In this document: in pieces, positions 17,137 to 26,127 of the stretch
How the letters are laid out: each line of letters opens with the position of its first letter
Numbering within the stretch: the stretch's first letter is position 1
Source of the DNA: Pseudoalteromonas sp. P1-25
Lineage (GTDB): Bacteria > Pseudomonadota > Gammaproteobacteria > Enterobacterales > Alteromonadaceae
Reading direction: 5' to 3'
Assembly: GCF_001401805.1 (NCBI RefSeq)
Contig: NZ_LKDW01000034.1
Coordinates: 1-43,712, forward strand
DNA: 43,712 bases
Program-made: the position numbers and the translations under genes
The notes under the pieces: model-generated
The model's database searches: none
What the model was told of the DNA's origin: nothing
The model's input: the letters and a program-made list of their open reading frames with translations, nothing else

Positions 17137-18450
17137 ATGGTTCACGTGGTTAACACGCTTCCCAAAAAACACAAATTGCTTATTCTAGGTTTGGTTTCTG
17201 CTATTGTTGGCTTAGCCTTTCTTCCTTCAGAAAAAGCGACTGCATCCAAAGACAATAGTGCAAATGCACTAGAAATTGGTAAGCGTTACGAGTTACAAGT
17301 TAAAGTTGAAGACAACGAAAAATTAACTGAATTAAATTCGCCAGAAGCAGCAGAAAAGCTGCCAGAATACGACTTAGTCGATCACCAAGTTAAAAACGGC
17401 GATAATTTAGCAATTATCTTCAAGCGTGCTGGTTTTTCAGCGCAAACCCTTCATAAGCTAATTAACACCAATGCTGAAACACGTAAGCTGACTAAAATTC
17501 ACCCAGGTGAAATACTGAGTTTTGCAACAGCAGAAAACGGCGATTTAGCGCAGCTTCGTTATGTTATTTCAAAAACAGATACTTTGTTTGTTACCTTAAA
17601 TGACGAAGGTAATTACGACACCTCAATAGATAGCAAAGAAATAGAAACACTGAGCAAAACAGCCGGTGGCGAAATTTCTAGTAGCTTTTGGACCTCAGCA
17701 ATTGCTGCAGGCTTAAGCGAGCGCCAAATAATGAACTTTGCTGATATATTTGGTTGGGATGTGGATTTTGCCAACGATATTCGTAAGGGCGATCAGTTTG
17801 GGCTAATTTACGAGTCGCATTATGTTGATGGCGAGTTTATTGGCACTGGTAAAATCATTGCTGCAGAATTCATAAACCAAGGCCAGCGTTACGCGGCTAT
17901 TCGCCATACCGATGGAAACTTTTATACGCCTGAAGGCCGCAGCATGAAAAAAGCATTTTTACGTGCGCCGGTAAACTTTAAGTATATTAGCTCGAGCTTT
18001 AACCCACGTCGCTTACACCCAGTAACTGGGCAAGTAAGAGCACACCGTGGTATTGATTACGCAGCACGTACAGGTACACCGGTTGTAGCCTCGGGTAACG
18101 GTAAAGTAATTAAAGCAGGCTACAGTAAGTACAATGGTAACTACGTATTTATAAGCCACGGCACGCAGTATGTAACTAAGTACTTACACCTTAACAAAAA
18201 GCTTGTTAAAACAGGGCAAAAGGTTAAACAAGGTGACAAAATTGGTACCGTGGGTGCTACCGGCCGTGTAACCGGCGCGCACCTACACTACGAATTTTTA
18301 GTCAATGGTGTACACCGTAACCCTAAAACCGTTAAGTTACCTAAGTCTGAGCCGTTACCACGCTCTGAACTTGCTAAGTTTAAGCCTATTGCAGAAAACT
18401 TTATTGCACAGCTTGAACGCAATCGCGAACTACAGCTAGCACTTAAGTAA
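17137..18450 (+). CDS. M23 peptidoglycan DD-endopeptidase (MepM-like)
   Basis: A 437-residue envelope protein (E. coli MepM is 440). The N-terminal membrane anchor is at about 12-30. An OapA/LysM-like domain lies at about 80-135 (DHQVKNGDNLAIIFKRAG...IHPGEILSF). The LytM/M23 zinc peptidase domain at about 300-400 has HRGIDYAARTGTPV, supplying the His and Asp zinc ligands, then YLHLNK and HLHYEF with catalytic and ligand histidines. All zinc and catalytic residues are intact, so it is likely an active cross-link hydrolase needed for wall growth. Monocistronic, divergent from tyrS, with its own terminator. Confidence 0.93.
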   Translation: MVHVVNTLPKKHKLLILGLVSAIVGLAFLPSEKATASKDNSANALEIGKRYELQVKVEDNEKLTELNSPEAAEKLPEYDLVDHQVKNGDNLAIIFKRAGFSAQTLHKLINTNAETRKLTKIHPGEILSFATAENGDLAQLRYVISKTDTLFVTLNDEGNYDTSIDSKEIETLSKTAGGEISSSFWTSAIAAGLSERQIMNFADIFGWDVDFANDIRKGDQFGLIYESHYVDGEFIGTGKIIAAEFINQGQRYAAIRHTDGNFYTPEGRSMKKAFLRAPVNFKYISSSFNPRRLHPVTGQVRAHRGIDYAARTGTPVVASGNGKVIKAGYSKYNGNYVFISHGTQYVTKYLHLNKKLVKTGQKVKQGDKIGTVGATGRVTGAHLHYEFLVNGVHRNPKTVKLPKSEPLPRSELAKFKPIAENFIAQLERNRELQLALK

Positions 18451-18470
18451 CGTATAAGTTATAGATAATA

Positions 18471-18507
18471 AAAAGCCTTTGCTGGTTTACCCTGCAAAGG
18501 CTTTTTT
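18471..18507. terminator. Rho-independent terminator after the M23 peptidase gene
   Basis: A perfect 12-bp stem AAAAGCCTTTGC (18471-18482) / GCAAAGGCTTTT (18494-18505) has an 11-base loop and T's following. A's on the left also let it serve the small leftward gene ending at 18525. Confidence 0.88.
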
Positions 18508-18524
18508 GTATACGCTATAAACCA

Positions 18525-18701
18525 TTAATACATCAGTACATAAATAAGCTGTACGACCAAAGAAACCATCACTAGTGGCCAAATATATTTGCTGTATTTA
18601 GTTGCGCCATCCAACCCCATTTTACCTTGGTACTTTTCAAGCAAAGGTATCAGTACTGCAAGAGCGACAAACAAGCAAATTAAAATAACAAATATATTCA
18701 T
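18525..18701 (-). CDS. Small membrane protein, 58 residues
   Basis: An ORF below usual length cut-offs. It starts at an ATG (18701) with AAGG 8 bases upstream and lies 13 bases after the aldo/keto reductase stop codon, so it looks like the second gene of that operon. The product begins MNIFVILICLFVALAVLIPL, a TM helix at about 2-20. A polar segment follows (EKYQGKMGLDGATKYSKY), then a second TM helix (about 40-56). Two helices with a short loop and the good ribosome-binding site support a real gene; its function is unknown. Confidence 0.7.
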   Translation of the reverse strand: MNIFVILICLFVALAVLIPLLEKYQGKMGLDGATKYSKYIWPLVMVSLVVQLIYVLMY

Positions 18702-18714
18702 TTCTAAACCTTAT

Positions 18715-19686
18715 TTATGGTAACTCATGGCCTTTGGCGCTTACATACAATGCATACCAATGTTCGCGACTTAACTGCACGTTTAGCGCATCGCATGAAG
18801 CAGCAATACGCTCAACGTTCGTTGTGCCAATAATAGGTTGTATCATTGCAGGGTGGCGTAATAACCAAGCTAAAACAATTGCCTCTGGCGTTGTATCGTA
18901 AAGTGCAGCAAGCTTATTTACGAGTATGCTGGTATTTATATCGGCTTGCGATGCATTCGATAAATCCCCACCGGTGTATAGACCTTGGCATAAACTTCCC
19001 CAGCTTTGTATTTGAATATCAAAGTGTCGACAATACTCTACGCTGCCCGGTGTAAAGTTAAGATCTTTTCCATCTGCATTACCGGCATACACGCCTTCAT
19101 CAACAAATTGGTGTTTTTGTAAACTTGCTTCTATTTGGTTAGCCACAATAGGCATATCTAGGGCATGTTGTAAAAAGTTCATTTGATGCTGCTGCATGTT
19201 CGATACGGCAAAATTACGTACTTTGCCGCTTTCTTGTAGGCAGCTAAACACTTGTGCAATTTCTTCCACTTCCATTAGCGGATCAGGGCGATGAAGCATA
19301 AGCACATCGAGGTAATCGGTGTTTAAACGCTTAAGTGAGCCTTCAACTGATTCTTCAATCCACTTGGCCGAAAAATCGTAACGCTTAGGGCCTTCATCAT
19401 CTTCAAAGCGTATACCGCATTTAGATTGAATATACATATGCTCGCGCAGCTCTGGTCGTTCACTAAGTGCTTGGCCAAATACCTGCTCAGCTTTGCCAAA
19501 GGTATAAATATCGGCGTGATCAAAAAAATTAATACCGCCAGCTATGGCTGCATCAATACACTCGTGAGTTTGTTTTAAATGCTCTTTGGTTATGGCGTCT
19601 TTATTCCAACCGCCGCCTAGGCCCATACAGCCAAAAACGAGTCTACTAACATGAGGTAAATATTTTGCCAAAGGGGTGTGAAGCAT
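18715..19686 (-). CDS. Aldo/keto reductase (YdhF-like)
   Basis: A 323-residue NADPH-dependent TIM-barrel oxidoreductase. The catalytic tetrad is present: Asp56, Tyr61 (FDHADIYTFG), Lys89 (IQSKCG) and His132 (LMLHRPDP). A C-terminal cofactor segment (IIGTTNVERIAAS) follows the family pattern. It resembles the YdhF branch of AKRs; the substrate is unknown. It is followed closely by the 58-residue membrane protein gene. Upstream lies the terminator of the oad operon. Confidence 0.9.
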   Translation of the reverse strand: MLHTPLAKYLPHVSRLVFGCMGLGGGWNKDAITKEHLKQTHECIDAAIAGGINFFDHADIYTFGKAEQVFGQALSERPELREHMYIQSKCGIRFEDDEGPKRYDFSAKWIEESVEGSLKRLNTDYLDVLMLHRPDPLMEVEEIAQVFSCLQESGKVRNFAVSNMQQHQMNFLQHALDMPIVANQIEASLQKHQFVDEGVYAGNADGKDLNFTPGSVEYCRHFDIQIQSWGSLCQGLYTGGDLSNASQADINTSILVNKLAALYDTTPEAIVLAWLLRHPAMIQPIIGTTNVERIAASCDALNVQLSREHWYALYVSAKGHELP

Positions 19687-19774
19687 GATGACTATCCTTA
19701 TTAGTGTGCATAACCCTCACTGTAAACAAAAACACGTCTGCAAACAAACTTTAATACGTGCAGTTTTATAGGCA

Positions 19775-19799
19775 TAAAAAAAGCGCAGTAAACTGCGCT
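19775..19799 (-). terminator. Terminator of the oadGAB operon
   Basis: On the minus strand the stem AGCGCAG/CTGCGCT (19793-19799 with 19782-19788, 4-base loop) is followed by seven T's. It lies 25 bases beyond the oadB stop codon. Confidence 0.85.
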
Positions 19800-19824
19800 A
19801 ATCGGTTGGATTAAATCCTAAATA

Positions 19825-20955
19825 CTAGCCAACAAGCGCCAGTAATATACCTGCGGCTACGGCACTTCCTAGCACCCCAGCTACGTTTGGCCCCATAGCA
19901 TGCATAAGTAAAAAGTTATGTGGGTTATTCTCAAGCCCAACTTTGTTCACTACACGCGCCGCCATCGGTACTGCCGATACACCCGCAGCACCAATTAGAG
20001 GGTTAATAGGTGTTTTAGAGAGTTTGTTAAGGCCTTTTGCCATAAACACACCCGATGCTGTACCAATAGCAAAAGCAAGCGCACCCAGTACTAAAATACC
20101 AATGGTTTCTACTGTTAAAAAGTCATCTGCAGCAAGCTTAGAGCCAACCGCCAACCCTAAAAATATCGTGGTTATATTAATAATTTCGTTTTGGGCACTG
20201 TTACTCAGCCTATCTACTACACCTGACTCACGCATTAAATTACCTAAACAGAACATGCCTACTAAGGGAATAGCCGCTGGTAAAAACATAGCGGTTAAGC
20301 TCAGTACCATTAAAGGAAATACTATTTTCTCTTTTTTAGATACTTTGCGCAGCTCTGGCATTTTAATAGCACGCTCATCAGGTGTAGTTAATGCGCGCAT
20401 AATTGGTGGCTGAATAATTGGCACAAGTGCCATATATGAATAGGCAGCTACTGCTATTGCACCTAGCAAATCAGGAGCAAGCTTTGATGCTAAAAATATC
20501 GCCGTTGGACCATCAGCACCACCAATAATCGCAATAGCCGATGCATCTTGAAGTGTAAACTCAAACCCCGGAATAAAGTTAAGTAAAATTGCGCCAAATA
20601 AGGTCGCAAAAATACCAAACTGAGCTGCCGCTCCTAGTAACAACATGCGAGGATTTGCTATTAGTGCACTAAAGTCAGTCAGCGCGCCAACCCCCATAAA
20701 TATTAATAGCGGAAAAATACCGGTATCAATACCCACATAGTAAACCGAGTGCAAAAGTCCACCTGGCTCTGATAGCCCTGCAACAGGAATATTAGTTAAT
20801 ATCGCGCCAAAGCCAATTGGCAATAAAAGCAGTGGCTCAAAGTTTTTAGATATTGCTAAAAACAATAATAAACAGCCTACTGCAATCATTATCAAGCCAG
20901 GAAACGTAAAGTTAGCAATGCCGGTAGCATGCCAAAGGTTTAAAAGACCTTCCAT
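19825..20955 (-). CDS. oadB: Na+-translocating oxaloacetate decarboxylase, beta subunit
   Basis: A 376-residue polytopic inner-membrane subunit that decarboxylates carboxybiotin and exports Na+. The family hallmark GGADGPTAIFLASKL near residue 145 contains the Asp that couples decarboxylation to sodium movement. The conserved GASGVSAVPMAARVV-type segment appears as GAAGVSAVPMAARVVNKVG near 325-345, and the C-terminal MGPNVAGVLGSA is also conserved. It is the last gene of oadGAB, 11 bases after oadA, with GGAG before its ATG. Confidence 0.96.
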   Translation of the reverse strand: MEGLLNLWHATGIANFTFPGLIMIAVGCLLLFLAISKNFEPLLLLPIGFGAILTNIPVAGLSEPGGLLHSVYYVGIDTGIFPLLIFMGVGALTDFSALIANPRMLLLGAAAQFGIFATLFGAILLNFIPGFEFTLQDASAIAIIGGADGPTAIFLASKLAPDLLGAIAVAAYSYMALVPIIQPPIMRALTTPDERAIKMPELRKVSKKEKIVFPLMVLSLTAMFLPAAIPLVGMFCLGNLMRESGVVDRLSNSAQNEIINITTIFLGLAVGSKLAADDFLTVETIGILVLGALAFAIGTASGVFMAKGLNKLSKTPINPLIGAAGVSAVPMAARVVNKVGLENNPHNFLLMHAMGPNVAGVLGSAVAAGILLALVG

Positions 20956-20966
20956 TAAAGCTACTC

Positions 20967-22745
20967 CTACGCCATCGCTATAATTGCATCGCCCGTTGTC
21001 ACAGCATCACCTTCAGATACTAAGACCTCAGCCACAGTACCTGAGTGCATTGCACGAACTTCGGTTTCCATTTTCATTGCTTCCATAATAACAACCACAT
21101 CGCCTTCGTTTACGGCTTGGCCTGCTTTTACTTTTACTTTAAAAATATTACCTGCTAGTGGGGCATTCAGTGTTTCACCTGATGCAACCGATGCAGATTG
21201 TGGTAAATGCTCAGAATCTTTAAGCGTTACCTCTTTAAGCTCACCACCTTGCGCAACCACGACATCATACACTTTACCGTCTACTTTAACGCTGTATTGC
21301 TCAGCGCTAACACCTTTGTTACTTGCAGGTTTTGCAGCAGGCTTAGCGTTAGTGTCATCGGCGCTTGGCGCGGCTTCAAAGGCATCTGGGTTGTTACGGT
21401 TTTTAATAAACTTAAGGCCAACCTGTGGGAATAATGCATAGGTAAGCACATCATCTATTTGCTCATCAGCAAGTGTTAAACCTTGCTCTTGCGCTTCTTT
21501 TTGTAGCTCGGCTTCAAGTGATGCAAGTTCAGGGGCAATATTATCAGCAGGGCGACACGTAATTACATCCTGACCATCAAGCACTCGCTCTTGCAGCTCT
21601 TTGTTCATAGGTGCGGGTGTTAAACCATATTCGCCTTTTAAAACACCAGCGGTTTCTTTGGTAATTGTTTTATAACGCTCACCCGTAAGCACATTTAGTA
21701 CTGCTTGTGTGCCTACAATTTGCGATGTTGGAGTAACTAACGGGATAAAACCTAAATCTTCACGCACGCGCGGAATTTCAAGTAATACTTCATTTAGCTT
21801 ATCTGCTGCGCCTTGTTCTTTAAGTTGGTTTTCCATGTTGGTTAACATGCCACCAGGTACCTGCGCGAGTAAAATACGGCCATCAACACCTTTAAGGCTC
21901 CCCTCAAAGGCAGCGTACTTTTTACGTACATCTCTAAAGTAAGCGGCTATTTCTTCTAGCTGGTTTAAATCTAATTCAGTATCGCGTGCGGTTCCCTCAA
22001 CAATTGCCACTATGGTTTCTGTCGCTGAATGACCATAAGTCATACTCATTGAAGAAATAGCGGTATCAAGCATATCAATGCCCGCATCGATGGCTTTTTG
22101 ATACGTCGCTGTACTTAAACCGGTGGTTGCATGGCACTGCATAGCAATAGGGATTGAGACCGTTTCTTTAAGACCTTTAATAAGTTGCTCAGCATCATAT
22201 GGTTTTAATAAGCCCGCCATATCTTTAATACAAATAGAGTGACAACCTAAATCTTCTAGCTGTTTTGCAAGGGTTAACCACATATCAAGCGTATGCACTG
22301 GGCTTACAGTATAAGAAATAGTACCTTGCGCGTGAGCACCTACTTTTACAGCCGCTTTAATTGCAGTTTCTAAGTTACGTACATCGTTCATGGCGTCAAA
22401 AATACGAAATACATCTACACCATTTTTGTGAGCTCGCTCTACAAACTTTTCTACCACGTCATCGGCGTAGTGGCGGTAACCCAATAAATTTTGTCCGCGT
22501 AATAGCATTTGCTGTTTAGTATTGGGCATTGCTTTTTTAAGGGCACGAATACGCTCCCACGGATCTTCACCTAAATAACGAATACACGAGTCAAATGTAG
22601 CGCCGCCCCACGACTCAATAGACCAATAACCGGCATCATCAAGCTTACTAGCAATAGGTAGCATGTCATCTAAGCGCATACGAGTTGCAAGTAAAGACTG
22701 ATGAGCATCGCGTAAAACAAGCTCTGTTAATTTTAATTTAGCCAT
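20967..22745 (-). CDS. oadA: Oxaloacetate decarboxylase, alpha subunit (biotin protein)
   Basis: A 592-residue soluble subunit. The carboxyltransferase TIM barrel (about 1-300) starts with LTELVLRDAHQSLLATRMR, containing the metal-site Asp, and includes the metal-ligand segment MQCHATTGLSTATY. A conserved PYC/OADA domain follows to about 460. An Ala/Pro/Lys-rich linker (about 465-490) leads to the C-terminal biotinyl domain with Lys558 in EAMKMETE. It transfers CO2 from oxaloacetate to biotin. A biotin ligase elsewhere in the genome is required. 9 bases after oadG. Confidence 0.97.
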   Translation of the reverse strand: MAKLKLTELVLRDAHQSLLATRMRLDDMLPIASKLDDAGYWSIESWGGATFDSCIRYLGEDPWERIRALKKAMPNTKQQMLLRGQNLLGYRHYADDVVEKFVERAHKNGVDVFRIFDAMNDVRNLETAIKAAVKVGAHAQGTISYTVSPVHTLDMWLTLAKQLEDLGCHSICIKDMAGLLKPYDAEQLIKGLKETVSIPIAMQCHATTGLSTATYQKAIDAGIDMLDTAISSMSMTYGHSATETIVAIVEGTARDTELDLNQLEEIAAYFRDVRKKYAAFEGSLKGVDGRILLAQVPGGMLTNMENQLKEQGAADKLNEVLLEIPRVREDLGFIPLVTPTSQIVGTQAVLNVLTGERYKTITKETAGVLKGEYGLTPAPMNKELQERVLDGQDVITCRPADNIAPELASLEAELQKEAQEQGLTLADEQIDDVLTYALFPQVGLKFIKNRNNPDAFEAAPSADDTNAKPAAKPASNKGVSAEQYSVKVDGKVYDVVVAQGGELKEVTLKDSEHLPQSASVASGETLNAPLAGNIFKVKVKAGQAVNEGDVVVIMEAMKMETEVRAMHSGTVAEVLVSEGDAVTTGDAIIAMA

Positions 22746-22754
22746 GTGTGCCTC

Positions 22755-23000
22755 TTATTTATTATTTGATTTGTACTGAGCAATGGCAGCACTAATAGCA
22801 GCGATGTGCTCGCTTGGCACACCTTGAGATTTTAAAGATGGTGATTTAACCGGTATTGCAACTTCAGCCACATCAAAACGAGCGACCAAGTTAGACATAA
22901 GTGTTACAGCACCAATCAATATTGAAAGAAATATAAACACACCCACCATGCCGGTTAGCATCAAGCTACCTGCGGTTGTGAGTACAGCTCCTATATCCAT
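22755..23000 (-). CDS. oadG: Oxaloacetate decarboxylase, gamma subunit
   Basis: An 81-residue small subunit with one N-terminal TM helix (about 9-34: TTAGSLMLTGMVGVFIFLSILIGAV is the hydrophobic core, shown here only in part by composition) and a polar C-terminus ending QYKSNNK. In the family this subunit anchors OadA to OadB and binds a zinc ion. First gene of oadGAB; a very strong ribosome-binding site (GGGGGAG) precedes the ATG. A hairpin AGCGAT/ATCGCT (23022-23040) lies in the leader. Confidence 0.9.
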   Translation of the reverse strand: MDIGAVLTTAGSLMLTGMVGVFIFLSILIGAVTLMSNLVARFDVAEVAIPVKSPSLKSQGVPSEHIAAISAAIAQYKSNNK

Positions 23001-23517
23001 TTTTCTCCCCCTGCACTATATAGCGATATAAAAAATCGCTTTATTTAAATAATTATTCACCGAATGATAACAAAACTTTTAACTTTGTCCACCACCTGTC
23101 AATTGGTAAAACCAATTAAAATTAAACTAACATACAGTCACAATAGTTAACATAGCTAATAAAGGGTAAAATTAGCTTAGATATAGATGATATAAATAAC
23201 CGTTATAGGCAAAGATTATATGGTTAAACCCAAAACAACTTAAAAGTCATAAAAAATAGTAAGTTAAATAACAGCGGAAAACCTACTGTGGTTAAAAATG
23301 TAAATTGGTCTTACCAAGAAAGCAAGAGGCAGCATATATAAAATATTTATTTTTTTACTCTCTTTACAATAGTGTGAATAAGTTACATCGTTAAACGTAA
23401 AACTTACCAATCCTAAATTTATAACCCTCGCTCAAAAAACTATAACACACTGAAAAATAACAAAATTAAACTCTGGCACGCAACTGGCATTATTACTTTC
23501 GAACGAATTTGATAACC
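23001..23517. other. Intergenic, AT-rich, no gene seen
   Basis: About 520 bases between divergent oadG and the DUF1328 gene. It contains the leader hairpin of oadG (23022-23040) and otherwise AT-rich sequence with no ORF of note and no confident operator. Promoters for both directions must lie here. Confidence 0.5.
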
Positions 23518-23529
23518 AAGGAGAAAACA

Positions 23530-23703
23530 ATGTTACGCTGGACAATTACATTTTTAGTTATTGCTTTAATCGCTGCAGTGTTAGGTTTTGGTGGTATCGC
23601 AGGTGCCGCAGCTGGTATAGCAAAAATTATATTCTTTATCTTTTTAGTACTTTTAGTGATTTCTTTAGTATCAGGTGCGCTGCGCGGTAAATCGCCCAGG
23701 TAG
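23530..23703 (+). CDS. DUF1328 small membrane protein (YtjA-like)
   Basis: 57 residues starting at the ATG at 23530, with AAGGAG about 7 bases upstream, giving MLRWTITFLVIALIAAVLGF. The family (DUF1328, E. coli YtjA) consists of two short hydrophobic helices separated by a Gly/Ala-rich turn (GGIAGAAAGIAKI), ending in a basic tail. Function unknown; related genes are often reported in stress regulons. It is followed 52 bases later by a small lipoprotein gene in the same direction. Confidence 0.88.
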   Translation: MLRWTITFLVIALIAAVLGFGGIAGAAAGIAKIIFFIFLVLLVISLVSGALRGKSPR

Positions 23704-23755
23704 CTACTAACATACTTAAAACACTAATTAATTAACACATACAAGGAATTACATT

Positions 23756-23947
23756 ATGAACTCTACAACTTTAAAAGCAGCACTAATCGCGGTATTTGCA
23801 GGTTTCTTTATGATGGGCTGTGAAGACAACCACGCAGAAGAAGCAGGTGAGCGTATTGATGAAGCAGTAACTGACGTGCAAAACTCTGTTGAAGATGCAT
23901 GTGAAAATGTAAAAGAAGGCGTTAACGCAGAAGAAACTAACTGTTAA
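23756..23947 (+). CDS. Small acidic lipoprotein, 63 residues
   Basis: A signal peptide with lipobox MMGC (acylated Cys22) is followed by a very acidic, Ala-rich amphipathic segment of about 40 residues, with heptad-like spacing in EAGERIDEAVTDVQNSVEDA. Two further cysteines lie in the mature part (one internal, one at the C-terminus). An Asp follows the lipobox Cys by one residue (CED), so the sorting signal is ambiguous. Entericidin/YajI-like or CsbD-like stress lipoproteins are possible relatives, but I do not recognise the family firmly. AAGGAA precedes the ATG; a strong terminator follows. Confidence 0.8.
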   Translation: MNSTTLKAALIAVFAGFFMMGCEDNHAEEAGERIDEAVTDVQNSVEDACENVKEGVNAEETNC

Positions 23948-23962
23948 TCTGCTTGGTAACAT

Positions 23963-23993
23963 AAAAAAACGGCTTTTAATAAGCCGTTTTTTT
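23963..23993 (+). terminator. Rho-independent terminator after the small lipoprotein gene
   Basis: Stem ACGGCTT (23969-23975) / AAGCCGT (23981-23987), loop TTAAT, then seven T's; A's precede it. Confidence 0.9.
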
Positions 23994-24104
23994 ATGCGTA
24001 AACAAAAAGCTGCTTCTACCTCTTTAAGTATATAGCCAATATTAACGGGTGTGATTTTTACACTAGCTTGCTAAAATAGCGAAAACTATTATTTATTAGC
24101 AATT

Positions 24105-24572
24105 ATGGCACTCACCACCACTTACACACTCGATAAACCCTACTACTACGAATGCTTTGACGAGTCCCACTCTTATAGTAAAGCAGCAAAGCCAAAATAC
24201 TTTTTGCTGGCATTGCTGGTGTGCTTAGGTTTAATTAGTATTTACGTTATGGACGATCACTACCTAGGGTCATTTTTAATAATGCTGGGTGTTTTAGAAT
24301 GCGTTGCCTTTTATTACCGTAGGCCTTGGTGGGTTACGCGCCAAATGCTTAGCCGTGCTTCGGGATCGACTGTTACCCTCATGTTTACCGATGACGCTAT
24401 CAGCACCGAGAACCACTATAAAAGCCATACATTTAAGTGGGCAGAAATAACCCGCATTATTAAAACCAACCACGGTTACCTAGTACAGCATAATAAAGGT
24501 ATGCAATATATTTCTAGCAGTGTATTAACCGAAGAGATGCGCAACTTTATAAACAAAAAAGCCACTCAGTGA
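24105..24572 (+). CDS. YcxB-like membrane protein
   Basis: 155 residues. Two TM helices (about 29-47 and 51-68) are separated by a short turn. A C-terminal cytosolic domain (about 85-150) has the YcxB-like pattern: VTLMFTDDAISTENHYKSHTFKWAEITRI, a hydrophobic-aromatic segment and ISSSVLTEEMRNFINKK. Function of the family is unknown. It stands alone, convergent with csrA, and its stop codon lies inside a terminator hairpin. Confidence 0.75.
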   Translation: MALTTTYTLDKPYYYECFDESHSYSKAAKPKYFLLALLVCLGLISIYVMDDHYLGSFLIMLGVLECVAFYYRRPWWVTRQMLSRASGSTVTLMFTDDAISTENHYKSHTFKWAEITRIIKTNHGYLVQHNKGMQYISSSVLTEEMRNFINKKATQ

Positions 24573-24582
24573 GTGGCTTTTG
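24555..24582. terminator. Terminator overlapping the YcxB-like stop codon
   Basis: A perfect 12-bp inverted repeat AAAAGCCACTCA (24557-24568) / TGAGTGGCTTTT (24570-24581) around a single base. The TGA stop codon is the first triplet of the right arm. A's and T's on both sides fit a bidirectional terminator with csrA. Confidence 0.75.
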
Positions 24583-24622
24583 GTATAGCTAAGTGCATTA
24601 CTCAGCTAAGTATACGTGTTGA

Positions 24623-24814
24623 TTAAGCATTGCCCGGATTAGGATTAGACTTTTCAGCTTGTATACGCATGTAAATTTCTTCACGATGCACTGAAACGTC
24701 TTTAGGTGCGTTAACACCAATTCGAACTTGATTTCCTTTAACACCTAATACAGTAACAGTTACTTCGTCACCAATCATTAGGGTTTCACCTACTCTACGA
24801 GTTAGTATTAGCAT
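24623..24814 (-). CDS. csrA: Carbon storage regulator CsrA
   Basis: 63 residues from the ATG at 24814, which has GGAG 8 bases upstream and gives the canonical MLILTRRVGETLMIGDEV; an upstream in-frame extension is not needed. The RNA-binding residues Leu4 and Arg44 (VHREEI) are present. CsrA is a dimeric post-transcriptional regulator that binds GGA motifs in mRNA leaders. Position after alaS-lysC matches the gammaproteobacterial order. About 90 bases separate it from lysC, enough for its own promoter. Confidence 0.96.
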   Translation of the reverse strand: MLILTRRVGETLMIGDEVTVTVLGVKGNQVRIGVNAPKDVSVHREEIYMRIQAEKSNPNPGNA

Positions 24815-24903
24815 TCTCTTGCTCCCATGTTCCAATAAATTATAAGATTCCGCTTGACCATTTTAATGAAAAATTGATTGAAAAGTAAGTAAAAACTCCC
24901 AAA

Positions 24904-26121
24904 CTATCCATTTTCTGTTAAAAATTCTGAGTGTAACGCTCTTACTGCTAGCTCTAAGTACTTCTCATCAATTAAAACCGATACCTTGGTTTCAGATGTC
25001 GATATTAAAGCTATGTGTATGCCTTCTTGCGCCAATGCATCAAAAAATTGATGCGCTACACCACTGTGAGACTTCATTCCTATGCCAACAGCCGACACTT
25101 TTGCAACTGTTGTATCACTAGAAATGCTATCAGCCTGCAGATTTACCTGTTGTTGAGAAAGTAAATCGTGTGCTTGCAAATAGTCATTTGAATGCACAGT
25201 AAAAGCATAGTCTATTTTTTCAAAGTTATGATTAACTTGACTAATCATATCTATTTCGATGCCATTTTCTGCAAAAAGTTTCAAAATTTTTGTAAGAGAA
25301 TGAACACAGTATGGTACTCCATGTACCTTTATCAAGCATTCGTCACGATTAAATGCAATCCCCGACACAACCTTAGTTGGCATATCGCTCTCCTCAAAAC
25401 TTATTAGCGTTCCTTCATCGGGCTCAAAACTCGAAAGCACCCTTAGCGGCATTTTATGCATGCCTGCCGACTCAACAGCACGAATATGCAATACTTTTGC
25501 GCCTAAGCTTGCCAGCTCTAGCATTTCGGCAAACGTTACATGGTGCATTCGCTGCGCGTTTGGTTCTACACGAGGATCTGTAGTGTATACGCCATCAACG
25601 TCGGTATAGATCTGACATTCATCGGCTTTTATTGCCGCGGCTATTTCTACCGCAGAGGTATCGGTGCCGCCGCGTCCAAGGGTTGTAATATTCCCCTCTA
25701 CATCGCGCCCCTGAAAACCGGCAATAATCGCAATTCGATTATGCTCAAGCTCATGCTTTAAACGCGTCGCAGCCACCTCTTCAATACGGGCTTTACCAAA
25801 CATGTTATCGGTTTGAATATTAACCTGGTCGGCTAGTAGGCTTACAGCTGAATGGCCACGCTTTATAATAGCCATAGCAAGGAGCGAAACAGAAACCTGC
25901 TCTCCGGTGCTTATTAGTACGTCTAGTTCACGGCTACTCGGGCGAGTATCTATTTGCTTGGCGAGATTAATTAAGCGGTTGGTTTCTCCCGACATGGCCG
26001 ACAGAACCACAACCACTTGATGCCCTTGCTGCTTCGTTTTAACAACAAGGTCGGCGACCGCTTCTATTCGCTCAATAGAGCCAACCGAAGTGCCGCCAAA
26101 CTTTTGGACAATAAGTGCCAC
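24904..26121 (-). CDS. lysC: Aspartate kinase, monofunctional
   Basis: 405 residues. The kinase domain (about 1-245) has the signature KFGGTSVGSIERI at 7-19, GFQGRD and GRGGTDTSAVEIAAA (about 165). Two ACT domains follow (about 265-405). It makes aspartyl phosphate for lysine, threonine, methionine and diaminopimelate synthesis. Length and ACT arrangement match the monofunctional Pseudomonas/Vibrio type rather than the fused kinase/homoserine dehydrogenase. No lysine riboswitch precedes it; only 6 bases separate it from alaS, so it is expressed within the alaS operon. Confidence 0.95.
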   Translation of the reverse strand: MALIVQKFGGTSVGSIERIEAVADLVVKTKQQGHQVVVVLSAMSGETNRLINLAKQIDTRPSSRELDVLISTGEQVSVSLLAMAIIKRGHSAVSLLADQVNIQTDNMFGKARIEEVAATRLKHELEHNRIAIIAGFQGRDVEGNITTLGRGGTDTSAVEIAAAIKADECQIYTDVDGVYTTDPRVEPNAQRMHHVTFAEMLELASLGAKVLHIRAVESAGMHKMPLRVLSSFEPDEGTLISFEESDMPTKVVSGIAFNRDECLIKVHGVPYCVHSLTKILKLFAENGIEIDMISQVNHNFEKIDYAFTVHSNDYLQAHDLLSQQQVNLQADSISSDTTVAKVSAVGIGMKSHSGVAHQFFDALAQEGIHIALISTSETKVSVLIDEKYLELAVRALHSEFLTENG

Positions 26122-26127
26122 GTAAGC

